Shown here: in pieces, positions 1 to 13,501 of the stretch
Layout: the number at the start of each line of letters is the position of its first letter
Position numbering within the stretch: position 1 is the first letter of the stretch
Origin: Scilla litardierei
Taxonomy: Eukaryota; Streptophyta; Magnoliopsida; Asparagales; Asparagaceae
NCBI GenBank assembly: GCA_030789695.1
Contig: CM061141.1
Location: forward strand, 170,576,807-170,640,806
Length of the DNA: 64,000 nt
Direction of reading: 5' to 3'
Program-made: the position numbers and the translations under genes
Notes under the pieces: model-generated
Told to the model about the DNA's origin: nothing
Seen by the model: the letters and a program-made list of their open reading frames with translations, nothing else
The model's database searches: none

Positions 1-165
1 ATGAACCCTGAAGCGCTCATTACGGCTTACAACAATGGATGGATAAGGGGAAGTGTTATAAACGGGCTTTTGGAGGCCCAACTGTGTATTGGGTATCCAC
101 CCATTATGTAACCCTATTACTATAAATACAGGGCTACAGGTTTCGTAACCACCAGGTTTACAACA
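1..165 (+). mobile_element. LTR-like retroelement fragment abutting satellite A
   Basis: This stretch has none of the satellite A sequence that starts at about 166. It has a TATA-like site at about 119-128, followed by a short pyrimidine and CAGG-rich leader. That arrangement resembles the promoter and R region of a plant LTR retrotransposon, but no second LTR or coding domain is in view, so the assignment is an inference. The ATG at position 1 opens no long frame. Confidence 0.35.
119..128 (+). promoter_or_regulatory. TATA-like box in the LTR-like fragment
   Basis: ACTATAAATA matches the plant TATA consensus and lies about 40 bp before satellite A. If the fragment is an LTR, transcription would start near 150 and run into the array. 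No experimental support can be drawn from sequence alone. Confidence 0.35.
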
Positions 166-2453
166 GATTTTATTTTTTGGCCTAAATTTGTCTTCTCCTA
201 TTTTTCAGTTGAAGATGTCGATCTTCCGGTTCCTACAGACATTTTTGCAGATAATTCTGACATCGAGGCTATTTTTTAACATTTCTTGAAGATATGGATA
301 TTTTCATGAAATGATATGATTTTTGGCCTAATTTTGACTACTCTTATTTTTCAGTTGAAGATGTCGATCTTCCGGTTCCAACGAAAATTTTTTGCAGATT
401 TTTCGAAGCTCGGTGCTATTTTCTACATTTTATGGAAGATATGAATTTTTTATTTAATGATATGATTTTTATATCCAACGTTTTTCTCGTATTTCTTCAG
501 TTGAATATTGCGATCTACCGGTTCCAGCGGACATTTTTACTAATTTTTTAGTTTGGGGCTTTTTTCTTCATTTTATAGAAGATATGGATCATTTTATTAA
601 ATGATAAGATATTTTGGCCTAATGTTGTCTTCTCTTATTTTTGAGTTGAAGATGGAGTTCCCATGGTTTCAATGGAGATTTTTGCGGATTTTTTGACCTT
701 GAGGCTATTTTCTACATTTTCTAGAAGATTTGGATCTTTTTATTAATTAAAAAGATATTTTGGCCGAATTTTATCTTCTCATATTTTTCAGATGAAGGTG
801 GCGATCACCTAGTTCAAACAAATATTTTTGCGGATTTTTCTAAGCTCTGGGCTATTTTCTACATTTTCTATAAGATATAAATATTTAGATTAAATGATAT
901 GATTTTTATATTCTAATTTTGTTTTCTCTTATTTTTCAGTTGAAAATGGTGATCTCTCGGTTCCAACAGACATTTTTGCGGATTTTTCTGAGCTCAGTGC
1001 TATTTTCTACATTTTATTGAAGATATTCTTATTTTTATTAAATGATATGATTTTTAGTCTAATTTTGTCTTCTTTTATTTTTATTTTTATTAAATGATAT
1101 AATTTTATTGAAGATGATGTCGATCTCCCGCTTCCAACGGACATTTTTGCATATATTTCTGAGCTTGGGACTATTTTTCTAAATTTTCGGTAAGTTATGG
1201 ATCTTTTTATTAAACGACATGATTTTTTGGCCTAATTTTGTCTTTTCAATTTTTCAGTTGAAGATGGCGATATCCCATTTCCAACGGACATTTGTGCAAA
1301 TTTTCTAAGATCTGGGCTATTTTCTAAATTTTCTGGAAGATATGGATTTTTATATTAAGTGATATGATATTTATAGCCTTATTTTGACTTCACTTATTTT
1401 TCTATTGAAGATGGCGAGTTTCTAGTTCCAAAGGATATTTTTGTGATTTTTTTGAGCTCAAGACTATTTTTCTACATTTTTGGGAAGTTATAGATCATTT
1501 TATTAAACGATATAATTTTTAGGCCTAATTTTGATTTTCATATTTTTTTCATTGAAGATGGCAATCGCCCGGTTCCAACTGACATTTTTGCGGATTTTAT
1601 TAGGCTCCAGGCTATTTTCTAAATTTTTTGTAAGATATGAATATTTATATTAAATGATATGATTTTTGTGGACTAATTTTGTCTTCACTGATTTTTTTAG
1701 TTGAAGATGTTGATCTCCCTGTTCCAACAGCCATTTTTGTGGATTTTTCTTAATTCGGAACTATGTTCTATAGTTTATTTAAGATATGGATATTTTTATT
1801 AAAAGATATAATTTTTATAGACTAAGTTTTTCTGGTCTTATTTTTAAGTTAAATATGTCGATCTTCCGATTCCAACAGAAATTTTTGCTGAACTTTCTGA
1901 GCCATGGGCTATTTTCTACATTTTCTATAAGATATGGATCTTTATATTAAATGATATAATTATTATGACCTAATTTTCCTTCTCTTATTTTTCAGATGTA
2001 GATAGCGGTCTCCCGGTTCCAATGGATATTTTTACGGATTTTTCTAAGCTCTGCGCTATTTTTTATATTTTCTGTAAGATATTGATCTTTTTATTAAATG
2101 ATATGACTTTTATTGCCTAATGTCTTCTCTTATTTTTTTAGTTGAAAAGGCTATCTTCCGTTTCCAGTATGTTTTTCTTAGGTTGGGGCTATTTTCTTTA
2201 TTTTTTTGGAAAATAAGGATCTTTATATTAATTGATATGCTTTTTGTTGGGTAGTTTTGTCTTCTCTTATTTTCCAGTTGATGATGGAGATATTTTTATT
2301 AAATGATATGATTTTTGGCCGTATTATGTCTTCGCTTATATTTCGGTTGAAGATGGCGATCATTCGGTTCCAACAGACATTTTTGCAGATTTTTATGAGC
2401 TCCGGTCTATTTTTCACATTTTCTGGAAGATATTGATCGTTTTTTAAATGATA

Positions 2454-2611
2454 TCAGAGAAGTCAAAATTAGGCCAAAAAATGTCTGTTGAAACCGAGAA
2501 ATCGTCATCTTCAATTGAATTATATAAGAAGACAAAATTTGGAACCAAAAAATCACCATCTTCATCTATAAAAATGTCCGTTGTAACCGGGATATCACGA
2601 CCTTCAACTGA
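2454..2611 (-). repeat. Inverted satellite A block 1
   Basis: Within the forward array the orientation flips. The block reads as reverse complement of the CTTCTCTTATTTTTCAG/TTGAAGATGGCGATCTCCCG/GTTCCAACGGACATTTTT part of the monomer, about three times over, in shortened units of about 60 bp. These lack the GAGCTCGGGGCTATTTTC half. Forward monomers resume at GATAAGATTTTTAT. Confidence 0.8.
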
Positions 2612-5600
2612 TAAGATTTTTATACATCATTTTCTGGCAGAGATGTATCTTTTTATAAAATGATATGGTTTTGGCCTAATTTTGTCTTCTTCTTTTAGTT
2701 GAAGATGGCAATCTCCCGGTTCCAACGGACATTTTTTTTGGATTTTTCTGAGCTCCGAGCTATTTTCTACATTTTCTATATGCAATGAAAACTTATATAA
2801 ATAATATGATTTTTATAGCCTAATTTTTTCTTCTCTTATTTTTAAGTTGAAGATGTCGATCTCCCGATTCCAACGGATTTTTTTTATTTTTCTAAGCTCG
2901 GGGCTATTTTCTACATTTTTAGGAAGTTATGTATCTTTTTATTAAATGATATGATTTTTGACCTAATTTTTCTTCTCTTATTTTTTCAGTTGAAGATGGT
3001 GATCTCCGGGTTCCAACGGACATTTTTGCGGAGTTTTCTGACCTCCGGACTATTTTCCACTTGTTGGAAGATATGTATCATTTTATTAAATGATATGATA
3101 TTTTGGCCTACTTTTGTCTCTCTTATTTTTCAGTTGAAGATGGCGATCTCCCGGTTCCAACAGACATTTTTGCGGATTTTTTTGAGCTCGGGGCTATTTT
3201 GTACACATTCTTGAAGATAAGAATCTTTATATTAAATGATATGATTTTTATATCCTAGTTTTTCTTCGTTTATTTTTCATTTGAAGATGTCGATCTACCA
3301 GTTCCAACAGACATTTTTACGGATTTTTCTAGGCTCCAGGCTATTTTCTACTTTTTTAAAAAATAAGGATCTCTTTAGTAAATGAAGATTTTTGTAGCAT
3401 AATTTTGTCTTCTCATATTTTCCACTTGAATATGGCGATCTCCTGGTTCCAACAGACATTTTTGCATATTTTTATTTGCTTTTGGGCTATTTTTACATTT
3501 TTAGGAATATATGAGTCGTTTTATTAAATGATATGATTTTTTGGCCTAATTTTATATATTCTTTTTTAAGTTGAATATTGCGATCTCCCAGTTCCAATGG
3601 ACATTTGCGCGGATTTTTCTGAGCTCGATGCTATTTTCTACATTTTACGGTAGATATGCATCTTTTTATTAAACGATATGATTTTTGGCATAATTTTGTC
3701 TTCTTTTATTTTTCAGTTGAAGATGGCGATTTCCCAATTCCCAGAGACATTGTTTCAAATTTTTCTAAGCTCTGCTCTATTTTCTAAATTTTTGTATGAT
3801 TTGAATCTTTATATTAAATGATATGATTTTTATAACCTAATTTTGTCATTTCTTATTATTTAGTGGAAGATGGCGATCTGCTGCTTCTAATGGATATTTT
3901 TATCAGTGATGAATATTTTTATTAAATGATTTGATTTTTGACCTAATTTTTCTTCTCTTATTTTTTTAGATGAAGATGGTGATCTCCTGGTTTCAACGAA
4001 TATTTTTGCAGATTTTTCTGAGCTCCGGGCTACTTTCTACATTTTGGGAAAGTTATAGATCTTATTATTAAACGATATGATTTTTATAGCCTAATGTTGT
4101 CTTCTCTTATTTTTCAGTTGAAGATGGCGATCTTTCAATTCCGACTGACATTCTTGCGTATTTTTTTGAGTTCTGTGTTATTTTCTACATTTTGTGCTAG
4201 ATATAAAACTTTTTATTAAATAATACGATTTTATAGCCTACGTTTGTTATTCTCTTATTTTTTCAGTTGAAGATGGCTATCTGCCTGTTTCAACAGACAT
4301 TTTCGCGGATTTTTCTACATTTTCAAGAAGTTATATATCTTTTTATGAAATGATATGATTTTTGGCCTATTTTGTCTTCTCTTTTTTAATTTGAAGATGT
4401 CGATCTCCCGGTTTCAATGGACATTTGTGCGGATTTTTTTGATCCCCGAAAATTTTCTATATTTTTGTATAATATGAATCTTTATATTAAATGATATGAT
4501 TTTTAACCTAATTTGTCATCACTTTTTTAGATGAAGATGGCGATTTCCCGGTTCCATGGGACATTTTTGCGGATTTTTTGAGTTCGGGGCTATTTTTCTA
4601 CATTTGCGAAGTTATGAATTTTTATTAAATGATATGATTTTTATATCCTACATTTTTCTTCTCTTATTTTTTCAGTTGAATATTGCGATCTATCGGTTCC
4701 AGCGGACATTTTTACTGATTTTTGTTAGCTTGGTGCTATTTTTCTTCATTTTATGGAAGATATGGATCATGTTATTAAGGGATATGATTTTTTGGCCTAA
4801 TGTTGTCTTCTTTTATTTTTCAATTGAAGATGTCATTCTCAGTGTTCCAAGGGAGATTTTTACGGATTTTTTGAATTAGAGGCTATTTTCTACATTGGAA
4901 GATGTGGATCTTTTTATTAAATAATATGATTTTTGGCATAATTTTATCTTCTCATATTTTTCTGATGAAGATGTTGATCTCCCAGTTCGAACGGACATTT
5001 TTGCGGATTTTTCTGAGCTCCAGGCTATTTTCAACATTTTCTGTAAGAAATGTATCTTTAGATTAAATGATATAATTTCTATTGCCTAATTTTTTCTTCT
5101 CTTATTTTTAGTTGAAGATGGCGATCTCCCAGTTCCAACGGGCATTTTTGCGGATTTTTTGAGCTCGGGGTTTTTTCTACATTTTATTGAAGATATGGCT
5201 CGTTATTAAATGATATGATTTTTGTAGCCTAATTTTGTCTTCTCTTATTTTTCAATTGAAATTGACGAACACCCATTTTCAACGGACAATTTTGATGATA
5301 GTTATAAGCTTGGGACTATTTTTCTACATTTTCGGGAAGTTATGGATTTTTTATTAATTGATATGATTTTTCGGCCAAATTTTCTTCTCTTTTTTTATTT
5401 GAAGATGGAGATATCTCATTTCCAATGGATATTTTTGCGGATTTTTCTGAGTTTCGGGCTATTTTCTAAATTTTCTATAAGATATCGATTTTTATATTAA
5501 ATGATATGATTTTTATAGCCTAATTTTATCTTCTCTTATTTTTCAGTTGAAGATGGCGATTTTCCGGTTCCAACGGATATTTTAGAGGCTTTTTTCCTGA

Positions 5601-6612
5601 GCTCGGGGCTATTTTTCTACATATTCAAAAAGTTTTATATCTTTTTATTAAATGATATGATTTGTAGGCCCAATTTTGTCATCTCTTATTTTTTTCGTTG
5701 AATATGGCCATCACCGGGTTCCAACAGACATTTTTGCAGATTTTTTTTGTGCTCCAGGCAATTCTAAATTTTCTGTACGATATGAATCTTTATATTAAAT
5801 GATATGATTGTTATAGCCTAATTTTTACCTTCTCTGATTTTTCAGTTAAAGATGTCGCTCTCCTGGTTCCAATGGCCATTTTTGCTGATTTTTTCTAAAC
5901 TCGAAACTATTTTTCTACAGTTTATTGAAGTTATGGATCTTTTTATTAATTGATATGGTTTTAATGCACTAAGTTTGTCTTCTCTTATTTTTCAGTTGAA
6001 TATGGCAATCTCCCGGTTCCAACGGAAATTTTTGCGGAATTTTCTGAGCTCTGGGCTATTTTCTATATTTTTTTGTAAGAAATGGATCTTTATATTAAAT
6101 GATATGATTTTAATGGCCTAATTTTGTTTTCTCTTTTTTTGGTTGAAGATGGCTATCTCCCGGTTCTAACGGAATTTTTTTCATATTTTTCTGTGCTCTG
6201 GGCTATTTTCTATATTTTCTGGAAGATGTGGATATTTATATTAAACGATATGATTTTTATGGCCTAATTTTTTCTCTTATTTTTCAGGTGAAGATGGCGA
6301 TCTCACATTTCCAACAGATATTTTGCAGATTTTTCCGAGCTTCGAGATATTTTGTTTATTTTCTGGAAGATAATGAACTCTATATTAATTGATATAATTT
6401 TTGCTGCCTAATTTTGTCTTATGTTATTTTCTAGTTGTTAACGGTGATCTTTTAATTAAATGATATGATTTTTTCGCCTTATTTTGTCTTCTCTTATATT
6501 TCCATTAAAGATGGAGATATCCTGGTTCCAACAGACATTTTTGCGGATTTTCCTGAGCTCCGGGCTGTTTTTCACGTTTATGGAAGATATGGATCGTTTT
6601 ATTAAATGATAT

Positions 6613-6768
6613 CAGGGAAAACAAAATTACGCCGAAAATGTCCGTTGAAACCAAGAAATCGCCATCTTCAACTGAAATATAAGAGGAGACAAAATTCGCA
6701 ACCAGGTAATCGCCATCTTCATATTTAAAAATGTCTGTTGTAATCGAGATATCACCATCTTCAACTGA
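6613..6768 (-). repeat. Inverted satellite A block 2
   Basis: Same architecture as the block at 2454: three shortened reverse-oriented units, entered from TTATTAAATGATAT and left at CTGATAATATTTTTAT. Its closest relative is 28802-28950. Confidence 0.8.
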
Positions 6769-9112
6769 TAATATTTTTATTTATCATTTTCTTAGCTTGG
6801 TGCTATTTTCTACTTTTATGACAGATAAGGATCTTTTTATTAATTGATATTATTTTTAAGCCTAAATTTGTCTTCTCTTATTTTCAAGTTCAAGATGGCG
6901 ATCTTTTTATTAAATGATAAGATTTTTGGTCTAAGTTTATCTTCTCATATATTCCAGTTGAAGATGGCGATCTCCCGGTTCCAACGTAAATTTCTGTAGA
7001 TTTTTTTGAGCACGGGGCAATTTTCTAGTTTTATTGAAGATATGTGTCATTTTATTAAATGATATGATTTTTATGGCCTAATTTTGTCTTCTCTTATTTT
7101 TAAGTTGAAAATGGCCATCTCCCAGTTCCAACAGACATTTTTGCAAATTTTTCTGAGCGCATAGCTCATTTATTCATTTTTGGATGATATATACCTTTTT
7201 ATTAAATGATATGGTTTTGGCTAATTTTTTCTTCTCTTATTTTTCAGTTGCAGATGGTGATCTCTCGGTTCCAACATACATTTTACCCTATTTTTCAGTT
7301 AAAGATATGAACATTTATATTAAATGATATGATTTTTATAGCCGATATTGTCTTCTCTAAGTTTTCAGTTGAAGATGGCGATCTCCGGTTTCAACGGACA
7401 TTTTCCCGGATTTTTCTACATTTTCTGGAATTTATGTATCTTTTATGAAATGATATGATTTTTTGGCCTAATTTTGTCTTCTCATTTTTAATTTGAAGAT
7501 GACGATCTCCCGGTTCAAATGGACATTTGTGCGGATTTTTTTAAGCTCCTAACTATTTTCTGTTTTTTTGTATAATATGAATCTATGTATTAAATGATAT
7601 GATTTTCATAACCTAATTTGTCATATCTTATTTTTCAGACGAAGATGGCGATCTCCCGGCACCAAGGGAAATTTTTGTATATTTTTCTGAGCTCGGGGCT
7701 ATTTTTTTACATTTTCGAAAAGTTAGGAATTTTTTATTAAATGATATGATTTTTATATCCCACGTTTTTCCTCTCTTATTTTTTTCAGTTGAATATTGCG
7801 ATATATCGGTTCTAGTGGACATTTTCACTGATTTTGTTAGCTTGGGACCATTTTTCTTCATTATATGGAAGATATAGATCATTTTATTAAAGGATGATTT
7901 TTGGCCTAATATTGTATTATCTTATTTTTTTTAGTTGAAGATGTCGTTCTCACAGTTCCAATAGAGTTTTTTTGAATTAAAGGCTATTTTCTACATTTTT
8001 GGAAGATATAGATCTTTTATTAAATAATATGAATTTTGGCTTAATTTTATTTTCTCATATTTTTTAGAGAAGATGGCGATCTCTCTGTTCCAACGGACAT
8101 TTTTGTGGATTTTTCTGAGCTCGAGGCTATTTTCTACTTTTTATTTAAGAAATGGCTCTTTTTATTATATGATAACATTTTTGTAGCCTAATTTTGTCTT
8201 TTCTTATTTTTAACTTAAAGATGACGATCTCCCGCTTCCAACGGACCATTTTGCTGATATTTATGAGCTTGGGACTATTTTTCTACATTTTCAGGAAGTT
8301 ATGAATCATTTTATTAATTGATATGATTTTTTGGCCTAATTTTGTCTTCTCTTTTGTTCAGTTGAAAATTTGAGATATCCCATTTCCAACGGACATTTGT
8401 GCGGATTTTTCTCAGCTATGTGATACTTTTTGAATTTTTGTAAGAAATGGATTTTTATATTAAATGATATGATTTTTATAGCTTAATTTTGTCCTCTCTT
8501 ATTTTTCAGTTGAAGATGACGATTTCCCAGTTCCAACGGATATATTTGCAGCTTTTTCTGAGCTCGGGGCTATTTTTCTACATTTTCGGGAAGTTATAGA
8601 TCTTTTTATTAAATGATATTGTTTTTGGGCATAATTTTATCTTACCTTATTTTTTTCGTTGAAGATGGCGATCGCCTGGTTCCAACAGACATTTTTGCGG
8701 ATTTTTCTGAGCTCCGGGCAATTTTAATTTTTCTGTAAGATATGAATCTTTATATTAAATGATATGATTTTTATATCCTAATTTTTTCTTCTCTAATTTT
8801 TCGGTTGAAGATGTCGAGCTCCCGATTCCAACGACCATTTTTGCGGATTTTTTAAACTCGAAACTACTCTACTGTTTATTGAAGATATGCATCTTTTTAT
8901 TAAATGATATGATTTTTATAGACTAAGTTTATATTCTCTTATATTTTTTAGTTGAATATGGTGATCTCATGATTCCAATGGACATTTTGCGCATTTTTCT
9001 GAGTTCTACGCTATTTTCAACATTATCTGTAAGATATGGATCTTTACATTTTACGATATGATTTTATGCCCTAGTTTTGACTTCTCTTATTTTTCGGTTG
9101 AAAATGGCGATC

Positions 9113-9129
9113 TCCCGTTTCCAACGAAA
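9113..9129 (-). other. Exact match to the mammalian CENP-B box consensus
   Basis: The minus strand reads TTTCGTTGGAAACGGGA, which agrees at 17/17 with YTTCGTTGGAARCGGGA. It lies inside an otherwise ordinary satellite A monomer, in the segment most monomers conserve as CCCGGTTCCAACGG. The sequence match is direct; any binding protein in a plant is unknown, and exactness may be drift from a 14/17 consensus. Confidence 0.6.
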
Positions 9130-9423
9130 ATTTTTGCATATTTTTCTGAGCTCAGTGCTATTTTGTATATTTTCTCGAATTTAAGTATCTTTATATTTAT
9201 TGATATGATTTTTGTTGCCTAATTTTGTCTTCTATTATTTTCAAGTCGATGATGGCAATATTTATTAAATGATATGATTTTTTGGCATTATTTTGTCTTT
9301 TCTTATATTTCAGTTGAAGATCGCGTTCTCCCCCGTTCCAACGGACATTTTTGTAGATTTTTCGGAAATCCGTGCTATTTTTCACATTTTTTGGAAGATA
9401 TGGATTGTTTTATTAAATGATAT

Positions 9424-9577
9424 CAGAGAAGTCAAAATTACACGAAAAATGATCGTTGAAACCGAGAAATCGCCTTCTTCAACTGAAATATAAGAGAAGA
9501 CAAAATTCGCAACCAGGAAATCGCCTCTTCATCTATAAAAATGTCCGCTGTGACCGGGATATCGCCATCTTCAGCTG
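9424..9577 (-). repeat. Inverted satellite A block 3
   Basis: Reverse-oriented shortened monomers with the same entry and exit junctions as the other blocks. The recurrence of identical junctions indicates one founding inversion followed by amplification. Confidence 0.8.
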
Positions 9578-12500
9578 ATAATATTTATATATATCATTTT
9601 CTGAACTTGGTGCTATTTTCTACATTTTGTGAAAAATATGTATCTTTTAATTAATTGATATGATTTTTATTGCCTAAATTTGTCTTCTCTTATTTTCTAA
9701 TTGAAGACAATAATCTTTTTATTAAATGATATTACTTTTTGTTCTAATTTTGTCGTCTCTTATATTCTAGTTGAAGGTGGTGATCTCCTGGTTCCATGGA
9801 AATTTTTGCGGATTTTTCTAATCGCGGGGCTATTTTCTAGATTGTATTGAAGATATCTGTAATTTTATTATATGATATGATTTTTATGGCCTAATTTTGT
9901 CTTCTCTTATTTTTCAGTTGAAATGACCATCACCCGGTTCTAACAGACATTTTTGCGAATTGTTCTAAGCGTAGAGCTCATTTATACATTTTCTGTATGA
10001 TATGTATCTTTTTATTAAATGATATGATGTTTTGAATAATTTTGTCTTCTCTTATTTTTCGGTTGAAGATGGCGATTTCTCGGTTCCAACAGACATTTTT
10101 GCGTATTTTTCAGTTAATGATATGAATCTTTATATTAAATAATACGATTTTTATAGCCTAAATTGTCTTCTCTTATTTTCCGTTGAAGATGGCGATCTCT
10201 CGGTTCCAACAGAAATTTTTGCGGATTTTTCTCAGCTCGTAGCAATTTTTAGTAGTTTCTAAAAGATATGGATCTTTTAATTAAATGATAAGATTTTTAT
10301 AAACTAAGTTTGTCTTCTCTTATTTTTAAGTTGAAAATGGCAATCTCCTAGTTTGGACAGACATATTTGCATATTTTTCTGAACTCGAGGATATTTTCTA
10401 CATTTTTGGAAGATATGCATCTTTTTATTAAATTATATGATTTTTTGGCCTAATTTTGTCTTCTCTTACTTTTCAGATGAAGATGGAGATCTCCCGGTTC
10501 CAACTGACTTTTTTGCGGATTTTTTAGCACCGGGCTATTTCCTACATTTTATGTAAGATATGGATCATTAGATTAAATGATATGATTTTTATATCATTTA
10601 GAAAAGATACGTATCTCTGGGTTCTAATGTACATTTTTGTGGATTTTTCCTAGCTCAGGGCTATTTTTCTACATTTTCTGGAAGATACGCATCTTTTTAT
10701 TAAATGATATGATTTTTGGATTAATTTTGTCTTCTCTTATTTCTATCTTCCGGCTCTAACGGACATTTTTACGGATTTTTCTGAGTTACGGGCAATTTTC
10801 TACATTTTCTGTAAGATACGGATCTTAATAATAAATGCTTTGATTTTTATAGTCTATTTTTGTCTTCTCTTATTTTTCAATTGATGATGGCGATATCCCA
10901 GGTGCAACAGAAATTTTTGCGTATTTTTGCGAGCCCAGGGCTATTTTGTATATTTTCTTAAAGGTAAGGATCTTTATATTAATTGATTTGATTTTTGTTG
11001 CTTAATTTTGTGTTCTCTTATTTTCCAGTTGATGATGGCGATCTTTTAATCAAATGATATTTTTTTCGCCTTATTTTGTCTAAGAAAAGAAATTTTTGTG
11101 GATTTTTCGAAGCTCGAAGCTATTTTCTACATTTTATGAAAGATATGAATTTTTTATTAAATGATATGATTTTTATAAACTACATTTTTCTTCTCTTATC
11201 ATTTCAGTTGAATATTGCGCAGTACCGGTCCTAGCGGACATTTTTACTGATTTTTGTTAATTTTATGGAAAATATGGATCATTTTATTAAATGATATGAT
11301 TTTTTGGCCTAATGTTGTCGTCTCTTATTTTTCAGTGAAGATGGCACTCTCACGGTTCCAAAGGAGATTTTTGCAGAATGTTTTGACCTAAAAGGCTATT
11401 TTCTACATTTTCTGGAAGATATGGATCTTTTTATTAAAGAATATGTTTTTGGCCTAATTTTTTCTTCTTATATTTTTCAGATGAAGATAGCGATCTCCCG
11501 GTTCCAATAGACATTTTTGCCGATTTTCTGAGCTCTGGGCTATTACCTTTAGATTAAATGATATGATTTTTATAACATAATTTTGTTTTCTCTTATTTTT
11601 CAGTTTAATATGGCGATCTCTTAGTTCCACAGGATATTTTTGAAGATTTTTCTGAGCTCGGGGCTATTTTCTACATTCTATTGAAGAAACAGCTGTTTTT
11701 ATTAAATGATATGATTTTTGTACCTTAATTTTGTTTTCTTTATTTTTCACTTGAAGATGGCGATCTCCCGCTTCCAAAGGACATTTTTGCGAATATTTCT
11801 GAGGTTGGGACTATTTTTCAACATTTTCAGGAAGTTATGGATCTTTTTACTAAATGAAATGATTTTTTGGCCTAATTTTGTCTTCTCTATTTTCAGTTGA
11901 AGATGTTGATCTCACATTTCCAACAGACATTTTTGCGGATTTTTCTGAATTTTCTGTAAGATATATATCTTTATATTAAGTGATATGATTTTTATAGCCT
12001 AATTTGGTCTTCTCTTATGTTTTTTTCAATTGAAGATGTCGCTCTCCCGGGTCCAACGGCCAATTTTGCGGATTTTTATGAACTATTTTCTATTGTTTAT
12101 TGAAGAGATGGATCTTTTTGTTAAATGATATGATTTTTATAGACTAAGTTTGTCTTCTCTTATTTTCCAGTTGAATATGGCGATCTCCCGGTTCCAACGG
12201 AAATTTTTGCTGATTTTTCTCACCTCGGGGCTATTTTCTAAAGTTTATTAAAGATATGGATCTTTTAATTAAATGATATGATTTTTATAGACTAACTTTG
12301 TGTTCTCTTATTTTTAGTTGAAAATGGCAATCTCCCGGTTCGGCGGACATTTTTGCGAATATTTCTGATCTCGAGGCTATTTTCTACATTTCCTAGAAGA
12401 AATAGATCTTTTTATTAAATGATATGATTTTTATAGACTAAATTTGTCTTTTCTTATTTTTTTCTGTTGAAGATAGTGATATCCTGTTTCCAACGGAATT

Positions 12501-13344
12501 TTTGCGGATTTTTGATCATGAGGCTATTTTCTAAATTTTATGGAAGATATGTATCTTTTTATTAAATGTATGATTTTTATATCCTAAGTTTGTCTTCTCT
12601 TATTTTTCAGTCGAATTTGGCGATCTACCGGTTCCGACAGACATTTTTGCTGATTTTTCTTCAGTCGTGGATATTTTCTACCTTTTATTGAAGATATAAA
12701 TGTTTTTATTAAAAGATATGCTTTTTGAATATAGCGACCTCCTTGTTCCATGGACATTTTGCGGAATTTTCTGATCTCGGGGGTATTTTCTAGATTTTCT
12801 GGAAGATTTGTATCTTTTTATTAAATGATATGATTTTTTGGACTAATTTTGTCTTCTCATAATTTTTCGTTAAAAATGGCAATCTCCTGGTTTAACAGAT
12901 ATTTTTGCGGATTTTTCTGAACTCCATGCAATTTTCTACATTTATTGTAAGATATGAATCTGTATATTAAATGATATGATTTTTATAGCCGATTTTTGTC
13001 TTCCCTTATTTTTAAGTTAAAGATGGCGATCTCCCGGTTCCAATGGAAATTTCTGCTCATTTTTCTGATCTCGGGGCTATTTTCTATATTTTCTGGAAAA
13101 TAGGGATCTTTATAGTAATTGATATGATTTTTGTTGCCTAATTATGTATTCTCTTATTTTCCAATTGATGATGTCGATCTTTTTATTAAATGATATGATT
13201 TTTTGGCCTTATTTTGTCTTCAATTATATTTCGGTTGAAGATGGCGATCTTCCGATTCCAACGGACCTTTTTGCAGATTTTTCTGAAAATTCGAACTATT
13301 TTTCACATATTTTGGAAGATATGGATCGTTTTATTAAATGATAT

Positions 13345-13501
13345 CAGAGAAGACAAAAAAATTAGGCTAAAAATGTCCGCTGCAACCGTAAAATCGCCAT
13401 ATTCAACTGAAATATAGAGAACACAAAATTCGAAACCGGGAAATTGCCGTCTTCATATATAAAAATGTTCGATGTAACCATGATATCGCCATCTTCACCT
13501 G
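13345..13501 (-). repeat. Inverted satellite A block 4
   Basis: Reverse-oriented shortened monomers, again between TTATTAAATGATAT on the left and GATAAGATTTTTATATATC on the right. It is the last inverted block before the retroelement island. Confidence 0.8.

Larger units (their letters stand above)
6272..9260 (+). repeat. Segmental duplication within satellite A, left copy
   Basis: This 3.0-kb run aligns monomer for monomer with 28459-31604, including the inverted block and rare variants such as GATAATGAACTCTATATTAA and CATTTTACGATATG. The right copy is about 157 bp longer because it has one extra monomer near 30270-30415, consistent with unequal exchange or a one-monomer deletion at about 8066 here. 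Confidence 0.85.
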
